A DNA stretch of 25,632 nucleotides from Parvularia atlantis. Lineage: Eukaryota > Opisthokonta > Rotosphaerida. The DNA lies in assembly GCA_943704415.1 (NCBI GenBank), contig CALSCO010000343.1, positions 1 to 25,632 on the forward strand, written 5' to 3'. The stretch's first letter is position 1; every line of letters begins with the position of its first letter. The notes beneath the pieces were generated by a model. The model worked only from the letters and a program-made list of their open reading frames with translations. It was not told the DNA's origin and ran no database searches. Positions 8,597-19,400 of the stretch are shown piece by piece. The translations under genes and the position numbers were made by a program.

Positions 8597-11500
8597 TCAC
8601 AGACTTTTCACTGGCGCGGCGGGCCGTCCGAGACGCGCGCGCAGGTCCACCAGCGGCTCGAGCGGCGGGTGCGCGCCCGGGAAGAAGCTGAGGAAGCGCC
8701 GCAGCTGCCCGATCCAGGCCTCGCGCGCATCGCTGTCGCCCGCGCTGCTGCCGCTGAACGGCGCGTGGTCGAGAACAGATCTGAGCACGCGCGACACGTC
8801 AGCGCGGGCCGGGCCGGGTGCTGGGCCGCGCCGTCGCACCTAAACAGAAGGATTGCGAGCTGCCGGTGCGTCTCACCGGCGTACTCGCGCAGCGAGTAGA
8901 ATACAAGCTCGTTCACCGCGTGCACGTACCGCAAAAACAGCGGCACGTCCGCGGCCGACGTCAGCACGAGCACGCGCTCGTCCTGCGACGTCCGTCAGCA
9001 ACGCGGTCACACACAAGCGCGCGTCTGCATGCAACCGCACCGGTGCCGGCGCGTGCGAGAGCGCGCTGGCCATGAGAGCGCCCGGCGGCATCGCGCGGAT
9101 GTCGCGCAGCAGCAGCAGTACCTGCTCCTCGAGTGTGTTGAACACCGGGCTGCTGCGGCTGTGCGAGCTGCGGCGAGGCGTCAGCCGGCATTGTGCGCCG
9201 CGCCCAGCCCACCGCACCTCGACACAAACGTCGTCAGCGTGCCGAACGACAGCCGTAGCGGGATCGTCAACGACTCTGTCGGATCGGCTCCGTTGTACAC
9301 GACGATGTGCTCGTCGATGAACTTGTCCTGGCGCGGTGCCACCACCGCATCAACGATCCGCGCAGCGCCCGCCGCCCGCCGTGCACCACCTTGCGCAGCG
9401 ACTTGACATTGCGCGCGAGCACGTCCAGGTGCACCGACACGACCAGGTCCACCGTCCGCCCGTCCGCCTGCTGCACCGCAGTGACACTGAACAGCCGCGT
9501 GTCGTTGCACATCCACAGGCTGCGGCGCGAGGTGTTAGTGGGCGCCTTGCCAGCGTGCACTGCAGCGCCGCACGTGGTCGACGGCGCGCAGCGCAGCGAG
9601 ACCACGCAGCTGTCAGGCCGCAGCACGGCAACCACCACGCCGCTTTCGTTCTGCACCGCCACCGCTCCCGGCGCCACCTCCTGCGTTTCCCCGCACGTGA
9701 GCTGCACGGTACAATGGCGCAAGTCATGTGCGCGCACCGTCCCAGGCCCCTGCACGCTGAACAGCGTCTGCAGCGCGGCGCGCGGCTCGAACGTCGGCGG
9801 CAGGCACACGGCCTTGAGTGCAACGATCTGCACGCGCACACGAGCGAGCGATAAGCCCCACCTGCACGGCGCTGCGAGCACGACCGCGTACCTTCTGGTA
9901 GTCCTTGAGCAGGCGGCAGCGCACGTACACGTCGATTGCCTTGTCTTCGCGCGCGGCCTTGGCGGGGTCCCTGGCGACCGCCACGCCCGTCAGCACCGCC
10001 GCGCAAAGCGTGTTTATCGGCCGCACCTGGGCATCGGGCAGAAGTGCACGTAGACGCGCGTCGAGCCGCCCGCCTCAATCGTGATGCCGCGGAATAGCTT
10101 GGCGAACGTGCGTGAGAGCGAGAAGGCGACGTCACTCGGGTCATCTGTGTCCTGGTTGGACGACAGCTGGTAGGGGGGCGCGAGCGATTTCGCGCCGTGA
10201 GTGACGACTTGGTGTGTGCACGCAGCTGCGCACCGTGAACTCAAACGGCATGGTTGAGTGGTTGACGATCACGAGCGAGCGGTCCGTGTAAAGCTGCCCG
10301 AACCGCACGACGCCGTAGTCGAGCAGGGCCGACGCGTCCTGTGCGCGTGCGCGTGCGCATCAGACGCAGCTGCAGCTGCCATACACGCAGCGCACCGAGG
10401 GTAACCCCGGCGCCTGGTTGCAGTCGACTTGCACGTCAAACAGCACGCCGTCAGGGCTGCCCAGGCGTCGCGATACAGCCGTGCCACCCGCGCCCGTGGC
10501 TGCTGACGACGACGACGACGACGACGCCATCGTGAAGACCTCGGCCATGACGCGGATGCACTTGACGTCGCGCGGGTTGGCCAGGTTCTCGAGCACGAGG
10601 TACATCGAGTACGAGTCTGGCTTGATGTGCAACATCGACACGCCGATCGTGACCGATGACGCGTCCTTCTCCGACCGCGCCTTGCCCGCGGCCGACGCAG
10701 CAGCCGACGGTGTCCCCGGCGCGGCGATCGCGGTGCCAACGCCGCTCGAGCCCGCCGCACCGCCTGCAGCCGCCGACGACGAGGAAGATGATGACGAAGC
10801 CGCAGCGGCGGATGCGGGCGCGAGGGTGCCCTCTGTGCGGCTGAGCATGAGCCACGTCTGCGTACGCGCAGTGTCAAACCAAGCAGGCGCGCCGAGCCAG
10901 CGCGCAAGAGGGCGCACCCGATCGCTGTCGCGCAGGTACGAGATGCGGAACTCGACCGGCGACGACGAGACGTTGTCAATCGAAAACTCGCGGTAGGATG
11001 CCGTCGAGCTCACGCTGAACTGGCCCAGGTACAGCTCGTAGCGCTCCGAGGGCGGCAGGGCCGGCGCGGCCGAGCTGGTAGTGCCCGCGGGTGTGGTCGT
11101 GCCCGACCCGCCCGCGCGCCCGCCCGCGCCCCGGCCGATCACCGCCTGTGCGTACGAGAGCGGCGACACGGCCGCGCCGAGTGGGCTCTCGACAGCCGCC
11201 GGTGTGCTCGAGGCTGGCAGCAGCTCCACGCCCGACCCGCCAACGCTCGTCAGCCGCGTGCACCCGCGCAGCTGCAGCCGCGGCGCGATCGAGGTCGCTG
11301 GTATCGGCGCGGGCGTTGCAGGCTTGACCGGCGGCGCCGTCGTTGTCGACGAGGTGACCGAGCGCGCATCGTCGTCGCCGGCCCCGGCCGGGCTCTCGTC
11401 CGACTTGCCGCCCGCGTGGGCCACCGCGTCCCCGGGCTCTTGCACTGTCGCAGCTGCCGCGGACCCGCCCGGCGTGCCCACATCCATCGACGACGTCGAC

Positions 11501-13373
11501 GTGCCCACAGACAGCGGCGGGGCCGTGAACGCGCGCAGCGCCTCCGCGCCGTGCTCGGCACGCCGCGCCGACGGCGCCGGGAGCTGGAACGAGACTTGAC
11601 CGGAGCCCTGCACGAGCGTGCGCGGCGCCTGGCTGCGGTGGAGTGGCGAGGCCTGAACCGAGTTGACGCTGGTCGTGATGAGCACGGTCGCGAGCGGGTG
11701 CGCCGACTCGACGTCGTGCACGCGGATGCTGACCGTCTGGAGCATGGCAAGCTTGACGAGCGAGCGCGAAAACTCGAGCGTGAGCTCGACCTCGCTCAAG
11801 CGCGGAACGTGCACCCTGCCACCACACACCAGGCGGTCAGCAGCAGCGGCGACACACACGTACGGGGCGCACACAACCGCACCGGTGCTGCTCGTCCAGC
11901 GGGTAGATGCGCACGTACACCGGGCTCGCGCTGCTGAAAAAGTCGACCGTGACCTGCGCGCATCGTGTCAGTGCGACCTACGCGGCGTCTCGTGCGCACC
12001 TCCAGCAGCAGGTCGTACGCGTCCGAGAGGTTGCGCAGCAGCAGCGTCGGCTTCTTTACGTCGCTCGGCTCGCCCAGGTCCAAGCCGCGCCGCTCGTCTG
12101 GCGGGCCCGTCGGCGCCTCGCTCACGGATGTCCGTCGCGACGTCGTGTGCTCGGGCGGCGTGCCCGGCGGCGGCGACATGACCGAGCTGAGGCTCTCACC
12201 GTCGCGCTCGCCCTCCGTCACCAGCGCGCGCTCCATCCACGCGTGCACCGAGCGCAGAGCCGCGCCCTCAGCCTCGGCGGCCTGGCGCAGCGTCCACAGG
12301 TTGGCCTCGGCGAGGTCGCCGCCGGTCGCGTCGGAGGCCGTGATGGTTGACGCGTTCAGGCTGCCTGGGTACCCGCCCTCGCTGCCGGAGCCTGGCGCGT
12401 TGCTGCTGCCGATGGCCTGGCGCGACGACCGTGAGCCCTCGACGGCGCTTCCGCGCTCGAAGGCCTCCGACGCGCCCTCGTTCGACTCGTCGTCCGACTC
12501 GAACGCGACCTGCTCCAGCGACAGCTCGACGTGCTCCGGCTGGACCTCAAACAGCGGCGACTCGGTCACGAGCCCCAGCAGCGGCACGAGACGGCGCAGC
12601 AGCAGCATCGGCGGCGACGCGCCCGCCTGCTGCGGTACGACCTCCAAGTACGACGGCAGCAGCGCGCGCAGCTGCTCAACGTGCTCCGGCGCCTGCAAAG
12701 CGGCCCCGTTCGGGTGCGGCGTTTGCAGCACAATCTGGCCCAGCAGCTCGGCCTGCGTCGCCTTGGCAAAGCGCGCCGAGGCCGCGGGCGTGAGCCGCCG
12801 GCCGCTGGCGATGGCGACGTTGACGCGGATGTCGAGCGTCTCGAACGGCTGGAGCGAGAACGTGTGCAGGCCGGTGTTGGTCGCGCGCGAGACGGCCTCG
12901 GCCGTCATAAACGGTCGCAGCCACTCCTCGAGGACGACCGAGACCTCGCACGTCACCGGCGCATCCGACACGTTCTCGACCGTAAACCAGCGCGAGCACG
13001 GCAGCGCGCCGGCCGGCGGCGGGAAGGGCATCGGCGGCATGGCGACGTGCCGGCCCTCGTCCAGGCGCTGCACGCGGAGCTCGTGCGTCGTGACCGAGCC
13101 GCGCAGCTCAATGTTGAGCGGGTTGGCGGGGTTGTGCCGATTGGCGAGCGCGAACGAGCACAGGAACGGGCCGATAAAGTCGTCGTCGACCGAGCTCGTC
13201 GCCAGCACCATCGTCGACACGGACGCGTCGGTGCCCGTGCCGATGAGGAAGCCCGACGCGGACGACGAGGCCATGAGCGCGCGGATCGTCCGGCTGTCGA
13301 TGCGCCGCGGCAGCAGCCACCCGCGCACGTCGAAGCTGGACATCGCCGGCAGCACGAGCAGTGTCGGCGTGCT

Positions 13374-13404
<31 letters not shown>

Positions 13405-16400
13405 TCCTTGGCGTCGCCCTCTGCACGCGCGGGCACAAGCCGCGACGGTGACGTCGCGACCTCGGCCGCGCTAACCGTGTGCACGGCCTCGAGCATGCCC
13501 GGGTCGAGGTGCAGGTAAACGGGCAGCTCGGGGATGCCGAGCACGAGCGGTGCGGCGCTCGTATTCTGCAGTTTGATCACAAACTCGACGTCCTGCCACG
13601 CGTTGTAGTAGCCGATCTTGCCCACGTTGAGGCTGGCGGGCTGGGCCACGCCGCTGGACACGCTGCGCACGCATTGTCGTCGTTGTAATTAGCGTGGCGC
13701 GTGCAGGCGAACGGGGCGCACCAGAAGCGTGCCGACAGCGCCAGCACCTTGGACACGCGCGTGCGCTGGCCCCACGAGGCGCGCGAGGTCGTGAGCACGA
13801 GCAGACCGTCTGCGCAGCGTCGCGGCGTGCGTCAAGTCGCTAGCGGCAAAACTCGCGCAATTTTTCACGCAACGCACCGCGCTGCACCAGCTGGCCGTTG
13901 CGCAGCTGCTGCTCCTGCGCCGACATCATGTCGCTGCTGATGCGCGGGCACGGCACGACGAGCTGCGCGTGCTGCCGCGGCGGAATCTTGACGAGCGGGC
14001 CGCACTGGCGCACATCGAGGTCGCCGGCTGGGAGCAGTGCGGGCGTGTCGTCCGCCAGCCACTCGTCCGGCACTGCGTGCACGCGTGCGATCAGCTCATG
14101 CAAGCAGACGAGCCGCACGCATCGTCGCACCTTGCCACGTGACTTCGATCGGCATCGTTGACGACGGCACAATGACCACGGGCTCGTCGGTCGCGTTGTG
14201 CACGACGGCGACGCGCTCCTGCGGTTCCGTGTGCCAGCGCTCGGCCGCCGTGCTCGCCTGTGCGTCCGCCTCGTGCACAAACAGGTACTCGAACTGCAGC
14301 GGCAGCGCGCCCTCGACCACCGCGGCACTCGAGCTGCGCGCGGACCAATGATCAGCTCTCACGCGCGCACGTGAGGCGCGCTCGGCCGCACCTCGGCACT
14401 ACGTGCTGGCCCGGCGCGGGCAGCTCGGTGCGCACGAAGGGGTCGTCGACGAAGAGCGAGGCCGTGAGGGTCGCGCTCAGCGACGGCGCTGTCAGGTTGT
14501 GCACGGTGATCGTCTCACGGCAGAGGCCGTACGCGCGCACGAGCAGCTCGAACGTGACGGTCGTGCGCGACCGCAGCGCGTCCACGTCGCACCCCTCGAG
14601 GCGCCCTGCGAGCACTCGCGTTCAGAGAGGGCCGTTGGCACCACATCGCTCGCACACTGCACACCCTGCGTCGCGCTGAACCGCACAAACTCGGAGCTCG
14701 AGATCGAGTACAGCAGCGGCAGGCGGCTGCACTTGTTGCTGAGCGTGAGCGAGCCTGCTCGGCGTCGTCAGCGCGCGCACAACCAGCCTGCACGGGCGCA
14801 CCCTGGTACCACTGCCCGACGCGGAACGGCTCGTTGAGCGGCTGCATCGCGGGGCGCGGCGCGACAAGCACCGTCTGTCCGACGAGGGCGCTGAACTTGA
14901 CAATCTCCTTCTGCAGACGCGCGCGCTTGGCGACCTGCGCGGTGAGCGTCAGCGTGGCAGTCTCCAGTACTCACTGCGCACCGTGGACGACGACTCGAGC
15001 GCGCTCTGCGGCGGAGACGCGACGTCGCTTTCGGTCGCTTGTGCTGCGCACGTCGTCAGCCGCCGCGCGGGCACACACACGTGCGCGCACGCACCTGGCT
15101 GCGGCGCCGTGAACACGTCGAAGCGGATGCCGCCCGTGATCTGGCGGCACTGGCCAGCCAGCAGCGCCTCGCTCGCGATCGACGGCAACAGGCAAATGTA
15201 CACTGACAGCTGCGCGCCGTGGTCAGGCTTTGCTCGCGCACGCGCGCACACCAAGCGCACCGTGCTCTTAGGCAGCATCGGCAAATCGACCACGGACTGC
15301 TTGAGCTGCTCGTCAGCAAAGACAAACACCTGCGCGCGCGCGCACATCGCATCAACTGGTGCTACGCACTGCGCCCTGCGAGCGCACCTGCTTCTGCAGG
15401 TTGGACGAGCTCGACAGGTACAGCGTGCTGTCGGAGCGGTTCTCGAGCGGCAGGCGATATGTGGTCGCGTACGTCTTCGACCTGTGCGCACCGTTCGTAA
15501 CGATGGTGAGCACTGGCGGGTAGTGAGGCGCAGTCGGTGCGCACTCGGGGTCGACGTAGCACTGGCCGAGGTCGAGCTCCTGCGACGCGTTGCCGACGAG
15601 CGACGGCAGGACGAGGTACGTTGGCTGGACCGAGTTGAGCTGGATAATGCAGCGCACGTCCTGGCGCGAGCCAGTCACAGTCAGCAAACCCTTTCACGCA
15701 GCGAGCTGCACCGCACCTCCTTCGTCTTTAGGTTGCGCACGGCGAGCCGGTGCAGCTGGCGTCCCGGGTCGGTCGTGCGCGCGCTAAACTTGACGATCTG
15801 CACGCCGCCCGGCGGCAGCCGCCCGCGGCGCATCGCCAGCTCAAAGTGCACGTGGCTCGACGTCTCAGCCGGCGCGGGCATGCTCTCCGAGTCTGCACCC
15901 GGAAAGTGTTGGCCGCCACCGAGCACCGCCGCCGCGTGCAAACGCACCCTGCTGCAGCAGCCGGTCCATGTCCGACACGGCCGCGTCCGACTCGACGTCG
16001 AGCACCTCGAACTCGGTCGGCTCGCTGCTGTTGTTGACGACGGCCACCTGGCGGCGCGGACGTTGGCGGCGGGCGATACGGCCTCGTAGACACGCGCACC
16101 TCGCCAAACGTCGTGCGGTTGACCTCGACCTCGCCCAAGTTCATGCGCATCGGCACAATCGCAAACGCGATCTCCTTGTCCTCGGCTTCGGCCGCGGCTG
16201 TGCGAGTGTGTGTCAAGATGCTTGCGACAGCCGCGCAACCAGCGCGACGCACCCTGGACGGCCTCGCGTGGTGTCGTCTCACGCACGGGTGAGCTTGCTG
16301 CATCGACCGACGCGCGGCGCGACACGCTGCGCGAGACAACACGCGACACGGCGAGCGAGCCTGCGCCGTGCAACGTCAGCGACGCCGACGCGATGAGCAC

Positions 16401-19400
16401 TGAACCGCACCGGGCGTGGGGCTAATCTCGTTCACACCGCGCTCGGCCGTCACAGCCGACATGAACGCCTCGATGTTGAAGCAGGCCAGGGCGGCCCACT
16501 GCACGCGCTTGACGCGGTCCGTGTTGCGGCTCTCGTGCACGACAATGTGGCCTGTGATCTCCTGCCGGGTCGCGCGATCGCGTCAGCGGAGAGGATCGCG
16601 GCGCACCGCCCGGCGCTACTTGTATCTCGCTCGGCGGCTCCTCGCGGCCGCTGAAGGTCACGCGCAGGAAGACGTTGACGGCCTTGGACTGCTGCGGCTC
16701 GAGCGTCAGGAGCAGCGACGCCTCGGTCTTGCGAACGCGCTCGCGCCACGCGCTGCTCAGCAGCGACTCCTCCGTGGCCGCAACGGACGACGCGGCTGCG
16801 CGCGCAGCCGACGACGGCGTGTTGGGCGTGTCGGCGCCGCTCGCGCCGCGCAGGTGCTCGAGCTTGACCAGGAGCGTGCGCGCCTTATCGAGGTTGCCCT
16901 TGCGCTGCGCGATCTTCAGCTTCTGCTCCAGGCTCTCGATCTGCTCCTCCATTTCCTGGTGCGTGTGCGCGCGCGATGCGTCACGCTGGGCCACCAAACG
17001 CTTGCTGTGTGTGCGCGCGCACCTTGCTGACCGCGCGCGCGATGCCCGAGCCCTCGTCCACCTCGAACGTCATGCGCACGGCGCACGCGCCAAATCGCTG
17101 CGTCTCCGGGTCGTTGTCCAGGCGGCACGCAAACGTGCTGAGTTGTGCGAGACGTCAGTATCCCAGCGCATCGCAGTGGGCGCCACCGCGCACCGTGTCT
17201 GCTTTGACGTGTTGGTCACGACGAGCTGCGGGCTGTGGTAGGCGTACTCGTTCACGAGGCACGGGCCGAAGCGCGTGGCCAGCGTGCTCAGGTAGAACGT
17301 GGACGACTTGCGAATGGCCGCTTTGACGCTGATCGCGTGCTGGTGCGAAGCGATGTCAGTGCTAGGTCGGGGCGCGCGCACGCACGCGCATCGCACGCAC
17401 CCGGTCTGCAAAGTCCTGTAGGTTCTCGACCACAAAGTACTCGTGGAACGTGCCGGGCATCGACGGCGTGAACACAAAGTTGACCTCGCGCTTGCCAAAG
17501 GGCCGGATGAGGCCGAAGTTGCCGTTCGGGATGCTCAGATCGTCTGCAGCGCGCACACTGTCAGTTGCCACCGAGGGAGCGCCGTGTGCAGGAACGCGCA
17601 CCCGCGGCCATCGAGCGCGACTTGGTGATCGCGTACAGCAGCGGCACCTCGGACAGGTTCTTGATCACGATCGTCTTCTCGCGCCGCTCGCCCTTGCCCA
17701 TCACGCCAAAGTTGACGTTGCGCAGGCCAAGCTCCATTAACGAGCGGCACACTTTCGCCTGGATCGTGATCTCGCGCACTGGCACGTCCTCCTCGGGCGC
17801 GACGGCCGTCTGCGCGCTGCTGCTCGCCGTGCTGCCGTGGCTGCTCGTGCGCTCGAGCGCCTGCGCCGACGTTGCCGCTGCTGCGGCGGCGGCGGCGCCA
17901 GGCGTGTCGCGGCGGTACCGCACTAGGCGGATGAGCAGCTTGGCGTCGAGCTTCTTGAGCTTGTTGGCGCGCGGCCCCGCGGTCGCCGTGGCCTTGATGA
18001 TCAGGCGCAGGCGGCCGGCCGTGGGCACGCTGACGTGGCTGACGGGCACAAGCAGGCGGTGGTCCTTCGCGGCCATGTCGATGTAGCGGCGCAGCGCGAC
18101 TTGCTCGCGCACAAACGCCTCCTCGGCCTCGGGGCGCGGGAAGACAGGCGGGGCGGCCTCGTGCAGCCGGTCGAGCAGCTTGTTGAACGGCTGAGCGTCG
18201 AGCGCGCTGGTCTGCGCCGCAAAGTTGCCCAAGATCAGGTTCAGCACCGTCGGCGGCACGCTCGCGCTGCCCGCCGCGGCCACTGGCTGCAGCGCGCCCG
18301 ACAACGTTGCGAGGATGGTGCTCGACGACTGCGCTAGCGGAACGGGCGATAGTACGACCGCAGGCGATCCCAGAACGCCGAACCCGCCCGACGAGCGCGA
18401 CTGCCGTCCGCTCGCCAGACCCGTGTCCATGCCGGCCGGCGAGTCGACCGCGACGTCGCCGCTGCCGCGCGGCGTGCCCAGTGGCGGGCGGATCATGTCG
18501 TCGCTGGAGAGATTCATGCGCACGCGGCTGAGCGCGTCGTCCGCTGGAAGCGCCCCGCGCATGTGAGCACGCGACAAACGCTCGCCCCCTCGCGCGCACC
18601 TCGCGCCATCGCCTTGCCCTTGCCCGCGGCCTCCTCCAGCGACGTCATCGGCGGCAGGAACGCCCAGCGGTCGCCACGGCCCGCCGCGGTGGGGGTGCCC
18701 GACGGCGTGCCGAGCGGACGCGGGAAGCGCGTGTGCCGCTGCCGGCGCTGCATCCACATAGCCGTCTCGACCTGGCGCAGGCCGGCCAGGTCGAGGTAGT
18801 TGACCGAGTCGCCGCTGGCCGGCGCGCGCATCTTCTCACTCAGCAGCGTCCGCCTGGCGCACACGCGAGCAGCCGATCAATGCGCGCAAGCTGGCCAAGG
18901 GGCGCGCGCACGCACTTGATCACGCTGTCGCTCTCGTGCGCACGCGTCGCCGTCGACGGCATGCTCGGCGGGTCGACCTTGGGCGACGAGCCGACCGACT
19001 CGCCCGACGACTGCACCGACGTGCCCTCGTGCATCGGCGCGCTGCAAACCGGCGTCAGCAACCGGGTGCTGCGCGACACGCGAATACGGCACCTGTGCGC
19101 CGCGGCGGCGTAGGCCTGCAGCTCCGGCGTGCGCGGCACCGAGGCGCTGCCGATCTGGTTATCGTCCGACGCGCGCCGGGCCGACAGCGGCGGACAGGCA
19201 GCCGCGGCAGAGGCGTCCGGCTCGCGGTCGCAGGGCGAGGAGCTGACGATGTGCGCCGCGTCTTCGCGCAGCAGAAAGAGCTGATACTCGGACGGCAGCG
19301 ACGTCGTCAGCTCGAGGATGAGCTCGTGGCCGCTGATGTTCTCGACCCAGACCGGCCTGCACGGCCGGTGGTCAAGGGGCGCGGCGGCGGGTGCGGTTTC

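Noticed and set aside
8563-8780. Fusion of the giant gene with the PAP2 gene
   Set aside because: There are stop codons in the spacer and no acceptor that would join the two frames. The PAP2 ATG starts a normal first helix.
11965-13518. 517-codon open frame on the plus strand opposite exon 33 of the giant gene
   Set aside because: It is antisense to a 1,663-nt exon with clear protein-like sequence. Its product is Ser/Arg/Cys-rich low complexity, as expected from the complement of GC-rich codons.
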